Positions 26,330-34,378 of a stretch of DNA of 64,000 nucleotides are shown here, piece after piece. The stretch lies in NCBI RefSeq assembly GCF_000682695.1, contig NZ_AWFG01000030.1, forward strand, positions 176,121 to 240,120, given 5' to 3'. The notes beneath the pieces were generated by a model. The model had not been told where the DNA came from and ran no database searches. It worked only from the letters and a program-made list of their open reading frames with translations. Source of the DNA: Hyphomonas chukchiensis (lineage in GTDB: Bacteria; Pseudomonadota; Alphaproteobacteria; Caulobacterales; Hyphomonadaceae). Positions within the stretch are counted from its first letter, which is position 1. Every line of letters begins with the position of its first letter. The translations under genes and the position numbers were made by a program.

Positions 26330-26514
26330 GCCGCGCGAACGAAGGAGAGGTGCAGCAATCCGCCATTCTCGTGCGGCGCCAGCGTCATCTCCAGTCCGCC
26401 CATCTCGACCGCCACGCCGCCATGCAGGCTGGCCACGGCCGCGATGGCCAGGACGATCAGTACGGCTACGCCTCCGAGCAGCCAATTATTGTAAAGCAGT
26501 GTCCCCTTGCTCAT
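26326..26514 (-). CDS. 62-residue single-helix membrane protein at the end of the psp operon
   Basis: This small protein has one strong transmembrane helix (about 10-32) followed by a short soluble tail. AAAGGA lies about ten bases before the ATG. It lies 49 bp after pspC on the same strand, so it may be the last member of the psp operon. No family is recognised. Its end overlaps mnmC, which converges on it. Confidence 0.6.
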   Translation of the reverse strand: MSKGTLLYNNWLLGGVAVLIVLAIAAVASLHGGVAVEMGGLEMTLAPHENGGLLHLSFVRAA

Positions 26515-26563
26515 TGTTCCGGTCCTTTGTCGGGTTTGGGGTTAAGTCGGGTTGGGGTGGTTT

Positions 26564-26995
26564 CTAGTTGCCGCGTTCAAGGTCGCGGAATTCCTTGCGC
26601 AGGCGCCATTCGTCGGACGTCACCTTGCGCTCCATGGACTGCAGGCGCTCGTCGAGGTCCATGAAGGTATACTTCAGGTGACCGAACGTGGCCCGCGGGC
26701 GGTCTGACACGCCCCGCCAGAAGGCATCTTCCTCAGGCGTGATCATGCGGCCAAGCGGTGTGCGCGGCGTGATGATCCAGATCGTCATGTAGATGATGAT
26801 CGAGAGCGGGCCGAACATGAAGAGCGTGGCCAGCACGAAGAGGACGCGGATCAGGATGGGTTCCCAGCCGAACCGTTCGGCCAGGCCGCCGCAGACACCG
26901 GCAATCACCTTGTCATTGCGCGAGCGATAGAAGCGCTTCGGGTTGGGCGACCGGTACTCCGAAGCGGAGTCGGGGTCGGAATAGGGGCGGGTCAT
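26564..26995 (-). CDS. pspC: PspC-domain envelope stress protein
   Basis: This 143-residue inner-membrane protein carries the PspC domain: RNDKVIAGVCGGLAERFG (about 26-43) followed by a hydrophobic region with VLFVLATLFMFGPL and IIIYMTIWIITP. The C-terminal part (about 95-140) is charged and predicted to form a coiled coil with FRDLERGN at the end. PspC senses envelope damage with PspB and relieves PspA inhibition of PspF. It follows pspB by 12 bases. Confidence 0.92.
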   Translation of the reverse strand: MTRPYSDPDSASEYRSPNPKRFYRSRNDKVIAGVCGGLAERFGWEPILIRVLFVLATLFMFGPLSIIIYMTIWIITPRTPLGRMITPEEDAFWRGVSDRPRATFGHLKYTFMDLDERLQSMERKVTSDEWRLRKEFRDLERGN

Positions 26996-27007
26996 GGGCG
27001 TGTTCCT

Positions 27008-27271
27008 TTAGTCGTCGAGGGTTGAGCGGGGGCGGCGCACGGGGCGGCCGCGCTCCCTTGTGTCGTCATCATCATTGGCCAGAAGGGCTTCCAGCGTCTC
27101 GAGTCGGCGTTCCATCGCCTTGGCCGAGCGCCAGAGATCTTCCAGCATCCGCTCGTCGTCCGGCTGCAGTGTCTTCTGCCGGCGCCACTGGGAAACATAG
27201 TGGAGCACCATTCCAGGCAGGAAGACGAAGATGCTGAGGATGGCAACGAGGGCTATCAGGCCTTCATCCAT
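27008..27271 (-). CDS. pspB: PspB-like envelope stress membrane protein
   Basis: This 87-residue protein has an N-terminal transmembrane helix (about 6-26) and then a charged helix with a leucine heptad (DEDMLEDLW-like, here RMLEDLWRSAKAMERRLETLEALL). This is the plan of PspB, which partners PspC in sensing envelope stress. The extended acidic/arginine tail is longer than in E. coli PspB (74 residues). A GGGAGG ribosome site precedes the start, inside the end of the small upstream ORF, and pspC follows by 12 bases. Confidence 0.85.
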   Translation of the reverse strand: MDEGLIALVAILSIFVFLPGMVLHYVSQWRRQKTLQPDDERMLEDLWRSAKAMERRLETLEALLANDDDDTRERGRPVRRPRSTLDD

Positions 27272-27274
27272 GGC

Positions 27275-27370
27275 TTAGCCCTCCCGGCGTTCGGCACGGT
27301 ATTGGGCCACAAGGCCCGGCGTGCAGACCACCGTCAGGAAGCCGAAAAGGCAGACAAGTGAGAATACCAT
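27275..27370 (-). CDS. 31-residue membrane micro-ORF between pspA and pspB
   Basis: A 31-codon reading frame fills the gap between pspA and pspB. It begins with ATG at 27370 behind a GGAGG (eight-base spacing, inside the end of pspA) and stops three bases before pspB. The predicted peptide starts with a hydrophobic stretch (MVFSLVCLFGFLTVVC) and ends in a basic tail (QYRAERREG). It therefore looks like a single-pass membrane peptide. It is too short for routine gene callers. I do not recognise a family; a PspD-like or regulatory role is only a guess. Confidence 0.5.
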   Translation of the reverse strand: MVFSLVCLFGFLTVVCTPGLVAQYRAERREG

Positions 27371-27373
27371 GGA

Positions 27374-28060
27374 TCAGGCCTCCGATTTCGAGGACTTCGA
27401 CGAAGCCTTCGAGCGCTTGGCTTTAAGGGCTTCGAGTTCCTTCTCGACGCTCTCGTTCTGCTCGAGGGCTGCGAACTCGGCTTCGAGGCTCGGCTCGCGG
27501 CCCTTGATCGTGTCGGCATAGGCTTCCATTTCGTCGACCTTGCGCTCGATCGTGCTGTAGCGGGCCAGGGCATCGTCAACCCGGCCGTCATAGACCTGGC
27601 TGCGGACGCGGATGCGTTGCTCGGCGGCTTCGCGGCGCATCATCAGCGAGCGATGCTTGGCCTTGGCTTCATCAAGCTTGGCCTGCAGTTTGGCGAGATC
27701 GTCCTGACGCTTTTCGAAAGCTTCTTCGGCAGCATTCATGGCCGCCTTGCGTTGGGCAATTTCGCCTTCAGCCTTTTGCTTGGCGATCAGGGCGCCGCGG
27801 GCAAGGTCTTCGCGACCCTTGTCGATGGCGAGTTCGGCCTTGGCGGCCCATTCGTCGCGGGCCGATGTGAAGTGGACGATTTCGCGTTCCATTTCCTTCT
27901 TGTCGGCCATGGCGCGGGCAGCCGCCGTGCGGACTTCGACCAGCGTGTCTTCCATTTCCTGGATGATGAGGCGGGCGATTTTTTCGGGGTTTTCAGCACC
28001 GTCCAGCATCGCGTTGATGTTGGAGTTGATGATGTCACCGAGGCGGGAGAACAGACCCAT
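27374..28060 (-). CDS. pspA: phage shock protein A (ESCRT-III-like membrane protector)
   Basis: This 228-residue coiled-coil protein belongs to the PspA/IM30/Vipp1 family, which binds damaged inner membrane and, when idle, inhibits the activator PspF. It begins MGLFSRLGDIINSNINAML, the membrane-binding amphipathic helix. Long charged helices follow (about 25-190) including MADKKEMEREIVHFTS. I chose the ATG at 28060, which has AAGGAT upstream, because similarity begins there; the frame to 28282 would span the upstream micro-ORF and promoter. It is followed by the micro-ORF, pspB and pspC. Confidence 0.95.
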   Translation of the reverse strand: MGLFSRLGDIINSNINAMLDGAENPEKIARLIIQEMEDTLVEVRTAAARAMADKKEMEREIVHFTSARDEWAAKAELAIDKGREDLARGALIAKQKAEGEIAQRKAAMNAAEEAFEKRQDDLAKLQAKLDEAKAKHRSLMMRREAAEQRIRVRSQVYDGRVDDALARYSTIERKVDEMEAYADTIKGREPSLEAEFAALEQNESVEKELEALKAKRSKASSKSSKSEA

Positions 28061-28091
28061 GTGGGTATCCTTTCGTATTTGACTGGGGGGA

Positions 28092-28223
28092 TTAGAAGAA
28101 GAGGCCGCCGAGGAAGACGCCGATGCCGAAAAACATCCAGCTTTCGGCAGGGCGGGTCGACAGCCAGCGGCCAAATCGGCCAGCGTCGCTGCGAGCTTCT
28201 GTTCGGTAATTGCGGTCGTCCAT
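28092..28223 (-). CDS. 43-residue membrane micro-ORF upstream of pspA
   Basis: A 43-codon frame starts with ATG at 28223 (AAGGA about 11 bases upstream) and ends 31 bases before pspA. It lies between the sigma-54 promoter and pspA, so it would be the first gene of the psp operon. The peptide has a charged N-terminal half (MDDRNYRTEARSD) and a hydrophobic C-terminal tail (WMFFGIGVFLGGLFF), as in a tail-anchored membrane peptide. No family is recognised. The frame has the third-position GC preference of its neighbours, which supports it being coding. Confidence 0.55.
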   Translation of the reverse strand: MDDRNYRTEARSDAGRFGRWLSTRPAESWMFFGIGVFLGGLFF

Positions 28224-28283
28224 CTTGGGCTTGGTCCTTCTTGTTGAATGCGACGCCCCGTCGCTCTGAGTGCCAATCTCATT

Positions 28284-28298
28284 TCAAGGACCGTGCCA
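28284..28298 (-). promoter_or_regulatory. sigma-54 promoter of the psp operon
   Basis: On the minus strand the sequence TGGCACGGTCCTTGA matches the -24/-12 consensus TGGCACG-N4-TTGC with one change (TTGA for TTGC). Spacing is exact. It lies about 60 bases before the first micro-ORF and is divergent from pspF, whose product activates sigma-54 promoters of psp operons. This combination makes it a strong call despite the imperfect -12. Confidence 0.65.
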
Positions 28299-28374
28299 AG
28301 TGAGAATTAATTTCATAATACATTGAAATATATATGAAAAAAAGATTTAGGCACGATATCGTTAAGGTTTATTT

Positions 28375-28426
28375 GGCTAAATAAGCTAAAAAATTGGTCG
28401 TATTTACATATCTTAGTGGCTAAATA
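28375..28426. repeat. paired GGCTAAATA repeats, candidate PspF binding sites
   Basis: GGCTAAATA occurs at 28375-28383 and again at 28418-28426, 43 bp apart (about four helical turns) on the same face. Each is followed by a GC pair, giving GGC-N7-GC half-dyads. They lie 75-140 bp upstream of the sigma-54 promoter, where an enhancer protein should bind. The second ends six bases before the pspF start codon, so PspF bound there could repress its own gene, as in E. coli. Confidence 0.5.
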
Positions 28427-28432
28427 GGCCTC

Positions 28433-29479
28433 ATGATTGGCGATACGACCCAGCTTATTGGCGAAGCTCCGGCCTGGCTCAGCGCACAGGAACATGTTTC
28501 CCGCGTTGCTCCGCTGGAACGGCCCATCCTCGTCATTGGCGAGCGTGGCACCGGCAAGGAGCTTATCGGGGAGCGGCTCCACTTCCTGTCAAAACGCTGG
28601 GAAGGGCCGTTCATCAAGGTCAATTGCGCCGCCCTGTCTGAGCAATTGCTGGATTCCGAATTGTTCGGGCATGAGCGCGGGGCTTTCACCGGCGCCACCG
28701 AACAGCGCAAGGGACGGTTTGAACTGGCCGATGGCGGCACGATCTTCCTCGACGAGATCGCGACGGCCAGCCAGCAGGTGCAGGAAAAATTGCTGCGCAT
28801 CGTGGAATATGGCGAATTCCAGCGCCTCGGTGGCTCGCGCGTGCTCAGCACCAATGTGCGCATCGTGGCGGCGACAAATGCAGACTTGCCGGCCATGGCC
28901 GAGCGCAATGAATTTCGCGCCGACCTGCTGGATCGCCTCGCCTTTGATGTCATCACGCTGCCGCCGCTGCGCGCTAGGCCGGGCGATGCAAGCCTGCTGG
29001 CGGATTTCTTCGCCCGCCGCATGGCCATCGAGATGGCGCAGGATTTCCCGGGATTCGCCCCCTCAGCCGTGGCTGCCATCGAAAATCATGACTGGCCGGG
29101 CAATGTGCGTGAATTGCGCAACTTCGCCCAACGCCTGGCCCATCGCTCCATGCTTCAGGCGCCGGACGAGCCCGTGCGGTTTGATCCGGCGGCGCTGGAC
29201 CCTTTTGCCTCTCCCTGGCGCCCGGGCGCGGTATCCAAAGCGGAACCCGTGCGTGCTGCCTCCCCGGCTGAACCGGCGCTCAGCGCGCGGCATGGGCCGG
29301 TCGATTTCAATGCAGAGATTGCCCAGGTGGAACTTCGCCTGATTGATGAAGCGATGGCAGGTGCACAAGGCCATCAGGGCAGGGCGGCCGACGCACTGGG
29401 CCTCACCTATCACCAGTTTCGCGGCCTTCTGAAGAAGCATGGATATGGCAAGAAAACGAGCACGTCCGGGGGCGTTTAG
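28433..29479 (+). CDS. pspF: psp operon transcriptional activator PspF
   Basis: This 348-residue protein is an AAA+ enhancer-binding activator of sigma-54 RNA polymerase without an N-terminal receiver domain, as in PspF. Seen are the Walker A GERGTGKE (36-43), the sigma-54 contact loop GAFTGA (83-88), the DGGTIFLDEI Walker B, and a C-terminal Fis-type helix-turn-helix (about 310-342, GRAADALGLTYHQFRGLLKK). It is divergent from the pspA operon. A linker of about 30 residues rich in Pro and Ala separates the AAA+ and DNA-binding domains. PspA binding normally keeps it inactive. Confidence 0.95.
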   Translation: MIGDTTQLIGEAPAWLSAQEHVSRVAPLERPILVIGERGTGKELIGERLHFLSKRWEGPFIKVNCAALSEQLLDSELFGHERGAFTGATEQRKGRFELADGGTIFLDEIATASQQVQEKLLRIVEYGEFQRLGGSRVLSTNVRIVAATNADLPAMAERNEFRADLLDRLAFDVITLPPLRARPGDASLLADFFARRMAIEMAQDFPGFAPSAVAAIENHDWPGNVRELRNFAQRLAHRSMLQAPDEPVRFDPAALDPFASPWRPGAVSKAEPVRAASPAEPALSARHGPVDFNAEIAQVELRLIDEAMAGAQGHQGRAADALGLTYHQFRGLLKKHGYGKKTSTSGGV

Positions 29480-29592
29480 ACGGGCTGGAGAAAGATTAAC
29501 CTTGGATAAGCAAGGGTTTTCGCCAAATCGATTCGCGTCGGACTCAAATCTGCGCCATACTTCCAAGTCTCGAATAGCAAAGGAGACCGCCC

Positions 29593-30195
29593 ATGCAGAT
29601 ACAGATTACTGGCAAGCATATGGATCTCGGCGAGGCTCTCAGGAGCCGCATCGAAGACGGCCTGGAGGCGGCAGTCAGTAAGTATTTCAATCGCACGGGA
29701 GAGGCGAGCGTTTACGTCTCGCAGCAAGGCCATCTCGTCGAGGTGGATTGCAACGTTCACCTACCCTCGGGCATCGTGCTGCAATCGACCGGCAAGGCAG
29801 GCGATCCCTACGCCGCCCTGGAAGACAGCCTCGGAAAAATGGAAAAGCGGGTGCGCCGCTACAAGCGCCGCCTGAAGGACCATCATGCCAACCCGTCCGC
29901 GCCACTTCCGGCTGAAATGGCAACAGGCGCCGTGTTCAAGGTCAATGGAAACGGAGCCGATACCGAGGATCTCGACGATGAGATCGAGGACATTTCCGAT
30001 GTGCCGCTGACCGTGGCTGAAACCTCAGTCAGCATTCGCAAAATGAGCGTTTCCGAAGCCGTCATGCAGCTGGAACTGCAGGAGGTTCCAGCGCTCATGT
30101 TCAGGAATGCTGGCCATGACGGCCTGAATATGGTCTACCGCCGCCCGGATGGACATATCGGCTGGGTTGACCCGGCTAACACTCCCAGGAACTGA
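29593..30195 (+). CDS. hpf: ribosome hibernation-promoting factor, long form
   Basis: This 200-residue protein is a long HPF that dimerises 70S ribosomes into 100S particles in stationary phase. The N-terminal S30AE domain (about 1-100) includes IQITGKHMDLGEALR and ALEDSLGKMEKRVRRYKRRLKDH. The C-terminal dimerisation domain (about 145-198) includes SVSEAVMQLELQEVPALMF and DGHIGWVDP. AGGAGA lies six bases before the ATG. ptsN follows 24 bp downstream. In many proteobacteria this pair follows rpoN; here pspF, an activator of RpoN promoters, is upstream instead. Confidence 0.93.
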   Translation: MQIQITGKHMDLGEALRSRIEDGLEAAVSKYFNRTGEASVYVSQQGHLVEVDCNVHLPSGIVLQSTGKAGDPYAALEDSLGKMEKRVRRYKRRLKDHHANPSAPLPAEMATGAVFKVNGNGADTEDLDDEIEDISDVPLTVAETSVSIRKMSVSEAVMQLELQEVPALMFRNAGHDGLNMVYRRPDGHIGWVDPANTPRN

Positions 30196-30219
30196 AGCCC
30201 GCACACGGAAGCAGCGTTT

Positions 30220-30690
30220 ATGGCAACCGATCTGAGCTCCCTGCTAAAAGGCGGGATCATTCTTCCTTGTTTCGAGGCGTCAAGCCGGAAACAGGCCTTG
30301 CATGCCCTGTCTGAAGAGCTTGGGCGTGTGACCGGGATTTCCGCGCGGGAAATCGAGGATTCCGTCATGGAGCGGGAGCGTCTCGGCTCGACAGGGGTCG
30401 GCGAGGGCGTTGCCATTCCCCATGCGCGTGTGGACGGCATCGATGCGCCGATTGGCGGTTTCATGCGTCTTGCGACAGGCGTCGACTTTGAAGCCATCGA
30501 CGACCGGCCCTGCGACCTGATCTTCATGCTGCTGGCGCCTTTGTCGGCCGGCGCGGACCACTTGCGGGCGCTCGCGCAGGTCAGCCGGGTTTTCCGTCAG
30601 CCAGCGGTGCGCGATGCGCTGCGTGAGGCCAACACGGTGGATGATGTCAAAGCCATCATCTGCAAGGAAGCGGTCGAGACCTCGATCTGA
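30220..30690 (+). CDS. ptsN: PTS IIA-like nitrogen regulatory protein PtsN
   Basis: This 156-residue protein is the EIIA(Ntr) component of the nitrogen phosphotransferase system, a regulator rather than a sugar transporter. The phosphorylated histidine is H68 in the GVAIPHAR motif. The LMLLAP-type strand (FMLLAPLSAGADHLRALAQ) follows, as expected. It is co-oriented with hpf at a 24-bp spacing. A strong bidirectional terminator lies directly downstream. Partners PtsP and NPr are not in this window. Confidence 0.95.
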   Translation: MATDLSSLLKGGIILPCFEASSRKQALHALSEELGRVTGISAREIEDSVMERERLGSTGVGEGVAIPHARVDGIDAPIGGFMRLATGVDFEAIDDRPCDLIFMLLAPLSAGADHLRALAQVSRVFRQPAVRDALREANTVDDVKAIICKEAVETSI

Positions 30691-30705
30691 TTGCAGCTCC
30701 ATTCA

Positions 30706-30745
30706 ATAAAAAAGCCCGCTGGTTCATGCCGGCGGGCTTTTTGTT
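30706..30745. terminator. bidirectional terminator after ptsN and the M3 peptidase gene
   Basis: A 14-bp stem (30709-30722 with 30729-30742, one G-T pair) closes a six-base loop and has an A-run before it and a T-run after it. The ptsN transcript enters from the left and the M3 peptidase transcript from the right. Confidence 0.9.
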
Positions 30746-30763
30746 TGTCTCAGTCTCGGCGCT

Positions 30764-32959
30764 TCAGCCTTCGCTCGGCTTGTCGTCGACAAAACCGCGA
30801 TTCCTGAGCAGGGGCTCAATCGTCGGGTCCGACCCGCGGAAATTGCGATAGAGCTCATCGGCCTCACGCATGCCGCCCGCCTCGTAGATCCACTTCTTCA
30901 ATTTGCCTGCCAGTTCAGGATTGTAGATGTCGCCTGTCTCCTTGAAGGCGGCGAACCCGTCGGCATCGAGAATTTCCGCCCAGAGATAACCATAGTATCC
31001 GGCCGAATAGCCGCCGGAAAAGATATGGCTGAAATATTGCGAGCGGTAGCGCGGCTCGATTTCCGGCGGGATACCATAGTCATCCAGCACCTGTTTCTCG
31101 AAGGCGCGCGCGTCGGTGATCTTTGCGGCCTCTTCAGAGGACAGCGAATGCCAGCGCAGGTCCAGCAGGGAGGCCGCAATATACTCGGTCGTCTTGAAAC
31201 CCTGATTGAAGGCCGCGGCGGCATTCATCTTGTCGACAAGTTCAAGCGGGATGACCTCGCCGGTCTTGTAATGCTTCGCATATTTGGCCAGCACTTCCGG
31301 ATCGTCGGCCCAGTGCTCGAGGAGCTGGGACGGAAATTCGGTATAGTCCTTCGGACCGTCGACACCTGAAAAGGTCGAATACTTCACCTGGGTCAGCAGG
31401 CCGTGCAGGCCGTGGCCGAATTCGTGGAATACGGTCTCCACCTCATCATAGGACAGCAAGGTCGGCTCCCCCTTGGCCGGGGGCGTGATGTTCAAATTGT
31501 TGACCACGATGGGGCGGATGTTCTCGTCCACGTCCGAGGCGTTGCGGAACGAGCTCATCCACGCGCCGCCGCGCTTGGAGCCGCGTGAATACATGTCGGC
31601 CATGAACAGGCCGAGATGCGCGCCGGTGGCATTATCCTTCACGTCCCATGACTGGACCTGCGGGTTCCATGTATCGGTGGCAACGGGCGTGAAGCTGATA
31701 TTGAACAGATGGCTGGCAACATCGAAAACGCCCTGCCGCACGGCGCCGATCTCGAAATAGGGCTTCAGCGCATTGCCGTCGAAGGCGTATTTCGCCTGGC
31801 GCACCTTGTCGGCGTAGAACCACCAGTCCTGGCCTTCCAGCTGGAAGTCATCGCCGATCAGGGCCTGCATGTCGGCGCGTTCTTCCTTCGCGCGGGCAAG
31901 GGCGGGTTCCAGAACGCGCACGAGGAAGGCCTCGGCCTGTTCGGGCGTTTTCGCCATACGCGGCGCCAGCTGGTAGGCGGCGTGGGACGGATACCCCATC
32001 AGCTCGGCCCGCTTGGCGCGCAGCTGCGCAATCCGTATCAGGATGGGGCCATTGTCATGCGCGCCGGATGAGGCGCGCAGCCGGTAGCCGTCGAACATCT
32101 GCTTGCGCAGGTCACGGTTCTCGCCTTCGGTCATGAAGGTCTCGTAGACGGACCGGTCGACCGTGAGGATCCATTTGTCTTCGCCCTCGACCTTGATGGC
32201 TTTCTTGAAATCGTCCGAGAGGCCAGCAAGGTCTGCCTCGTCGGTCACCTCGATCTGGAAGGATTTCGTTGCGAGCAGCAGATTCTTGCCGAATTCGGTC
32301 GTCAGGCTGGAGAGTGCTGCATTTATCGCGGCGACTTCTGCCTTCGCCTCCGGGCTGAGCGCGGCGCCCTGGCGCACGAAACTGCGATGGGTCAGTTCCA
32401 GCAGGCGGGCGTCCTGTTCATCCAGCCCGAGACGGTCGCGCTTTGCGTAAACGGCCTGCACCCTTTCGAAGAGGGCAGGGTTGAAACTGATCGCATCGGA
32501 TTCGCGCGTCAGCATCGGGTAGATTTCCGATTCAAGCGCGCTTAGCGTATCGTTCGTGTCCGTATTCGTGATGTTGCCGAATGTCTTCATCACCTTGTCG
32601 AGGGACGCGCCGGTCTGGTCCAGCGCCACGATCGTGTTCTCAAAAGTTGGCGCATCCGGATTGTCGACGATGGCGGCAATTTCCGCGCGCTGTTCCAGAA
32701 TGCCCTTCTTCACGGCTGGCAGGTAATGCGTGTCGCGGATGTCGTTGAAAGGCGGCACGCCGAAATCGGCGGTCCATTCGCGCCGGAACGGATTGTCACG
32801 CAATTCGGCTTCCGTGACGGTGATTTCCGGCAGGGCGGCGGCGGCAGGCGCAGGCGCTGTTGCAGCCTCGCGCTCGTCGCTGGATGTCTTCTCGCAGGCG
32901 GGCACGGTCAGGGTCAACGCGGCCGCTGTGCCGAGCATGATATGCTTTGGGGTCATCAA
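30764..32959 (-). CDS. dcp: M3-family metallopeptidase lipoprotein (peptidyl-dipeptidase Dcp-like)
   Basis: This 731-residue zinc peptidase is related to Dcp and oligopeptidase A, which degrade short peptides. The zinc motif HEFGH lies near residue 512 (VFHEFGHGLHGLL). The C-terminal substrate-binding region includes SHIFSGGYSAGYYGYLWAE. The N-terminus is a signal peptide ending in TVPAC, a plausible lipobox, then an alanine/proline-rich linker, so the enzyme is probably anchored on the periplasmic side. Classic Dcp and OpdA are not lipoproteins. It is convergent with ptsN. Confidence 0.92.
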   Translation of the reverse strand: MMTPKHIMLGTAAALTLTVPACEKTSSDEREAATAPAPAAAALPEITVTEAELRDNPFRREWTADFGVPPFNDIRDTHYLPAVKKGILEQRAEIAAIVDNPDAPTFENTIVALDQTGASLDKVMKTFGNITNTDTNDTLSALESEIYPMLTRESDAISFNPALFERVQAVYAKRDRLGLDEQDARLLELTHRSFVRQGAALSPEAKAEVAAINAALSSLTTEFGKNLLLATKSFQIEVTDEADLAGLSDDFKKAIKVEGEDKWILTVDRSVYETFMTEGENRDLRKQMFDGYRLRASSGAHDNGPILIRIAQLRAKRAELMGYPSHAAYQLAPRMAKTPEQAEAFLVRVLEPALARAKEERADMQALIGDDFQLEGQDWWFYADKVRQAKYAFDGNALKPYFEIGAVRQGVFDVASHLFNISFTPVATDTWNPQVQSWDVKDNATGAHLGLFMADMYSRGSKRGGAWMSSFRNASDVDENIRPIVVNNLNITPPAKGEPTLLSYDEVETVFHEFGHGLHGLLTQVKYSTFSGVDGPKDYTEFPSQLLEHWADDPEVLAKYAKHYKTGEVIPLELVDKMNAAAAFNQGFKTTEYIAASLLDLRWHSLSSEEAAKITDARAFEKQVLDDYGIPPEIEPRYRSQYFSHIFSGGYSAGYYGYLWAEILDADGFAAFKETGDIYNPELAGKLKKWIYEAGGMREADELYRNFRGSDPTIEPLLRNRGFVDDKPSEG

Positions 32960-33026
32960 GTGTCCTCAGACTGGTTAGGTCTGGTCTATCGTCAAACCAT
33001 GGCAAAAACCAGCTGTCTGGAACGGT

Positions 33027-33965
33027 TCAGCCAGCAAGGCGCGCGATTGTCGCGTGATATTCCGCGATGGTCTCCTCAAACAGCTGGGCAACAGGTTTGA
33101 TGTCCCGGATCCGCCCCGCCACTTGCCCGGTCAGCGCGATCCCTGCTTCGAGATCGCCGCCGAAATAGACGGCCTGCGTATCTGCGAATTCGCCGAAGAT
33201 GTTCGGGCTGCCTTCGGTTTCGAGCCGTGTTGTCCGCTCGGTGCGTAGCGCGCGCAGGGCAGGGCCGGGGCCGGCGCGGTTGAGGAAGACCGTATCGGTC
33301 GCCTCCGCGTTCACGATCGCGTCCTTCCAGTTCTGGTGCACAGGGCTCTCGGCAGACGAAAGAATGCGCGTGCCCATCAGCACGCCTTCGGCGCCGAGCG
33401 CAAAGGCTGCTGCCATTGTGCGGCCGTCCGTAATGCCGCCCGCTGCAACAACCGGCACATTCACATGTTCGCAGACGAGCGGGATCAGCACCATGGAGGC
33501 CACATCCTTCGGGTTCTTGAAACCGCCGCCTTCGCCGCCCTCGACGATCAGCCCGTCAACGCCCGCCTCGATGGCGCGCAGCGCGCCCTGGAGACTCGGC
33601 ACGACGTGAAATACGGTCAGCCCGGCCTCTTTGAGCATGCTCGTATATTTCATCGGATCCCCGGCCGATGTCGTGACGAACTTGATGCCCTGATTGATGA
33701 TGAAGTCGACAATGTTCGGGTCGCGCACAAAGGCCTGCGCCACGTTCACGCCGAAGGGCTTGTCCGTCAGGTCGCGCATCTTGAGGATTTCCTCGCGCAC
33801 GGCATCCAGTTCGCCGGACGAGGTTTCGATAATGCCCATGCCGCCCGCATTGGAGACGGCTGAGGAGAGATGTGAGCGGGCGATCCAGCCCATGGCGGCC
33901 TGGATGATCGGCTTTTCGATGCCCAGCATTTCGGTGATGCGCGTCTTTACGGGTTTGGCTGTCAT
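33027..33965 (-). CDS. nitronate monooxygenase family protein
   Basis: This 312-residue FMN-dependent TIM-barrel enzyme belongs to the nitronate monooxygenase (2-nitropropane dioxygenase) family, which oxidises alkyl nitronates. Marks are KPIIQAAMGWIA near the start, SNAGGMGIIE, the GGEGGGFKNPKDV segment, and VVAAGGITDGRTMAAAFALGAEGVLMGTR (here in two runs), the phosphate-binding region. I chose the ATG at 33965 with AGGAGA upstream. A DUF3088 gene ends 65 bp upstream on the same strand. Confidence 0.88.
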   Translation of the reverse strand: MTAKPVKTRITEMLGIEKPIIQAAMGWIARSHLSSAVSNAGGMGIIETSSGELDAVREEILKMRDLTDKPFGVNVAQAFVRDPNIVDFIINQGIKFVTTSAGDPMKYTSMLKEAGLTVFHVVPSLQGALRAIEAGVDGLIVEGGEGGGFKNPKDVASMVLIPLVCEHVNVPVVAAGGITDGRTMAAAFALGAEGVLMGTRILSSAESPVHQNWKDAIVNAEATDTVFLNRAGPGPALRALRTERTTRLETEGSPNIFGEFADTQAVYFGGDLEAGIALTGQVAGRIRDIKPVAQLFEETIAEYHATIARLAG

Positions 33966-34030
33966 GAACGTCTCCTGCCTTTGTGTTTTCCTGTTTGGTG
34001 CGGTGCTGCCCCAAGGGCAGCGCAAGTCGC

Positions 34031-34378
34031 TTAGCTGCCGCGCGGCACCGGCGTGCCGTAGCGATGGGCAAAATGGCGCGCGATGCTGCGGGCACTTGGC
34101 AGGTAGCGCAGGCCATTGGCCTCCTGCACATCAAGGTCCGGATGCACCTGCGTGTCGGGATGCAGGACCAGCGTCGGCGCATTGTGACGCCCCTCGCCAA
34201 TCAGCGCGACGATTTCGGCACGGGGATGCTCAAGGCCCACATGCACGATGTCGAGCGCATCCCGTATGGCGGGAAAATAGCTGAGCACGCCCCAGATCTC
34301 GGCGCATTCCGGGCAGAACTCGCGGCGGCCCTTATCCTCAAATCCCGGGGGCAACAGGAACAGGACATCCTTCGGCAT
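34031..34378 (-). CDS. DUF3088 family protein with CPEC motif
   Basis: This 115-residue protein fits DUF3088. A CPEC motif (C22, C25) after a MPKDVLFLLPPGF strand suggests a thioredoxin-like redox or zinc site. The C-terminal half has NAPTLVLHPD and GLRYLPSARSIARHFAHRYG, as expected for the family. The function is unknown. It lies 65 bp upstream of the nitronate monooxygenase gene and may be co-transcribed with it. Confidence 0.8.
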   Translation of the reverse strand: MPKDVLFLLPPGFEDKGRREFCPECAEIWGVLSYFPAIRDALDIVHVGLEHPRAEIVALIGEGRHNAPTLVLHPDTQVHPDLDVQEANGLRYLPSARSIARHFAHRYGTPVPRGS

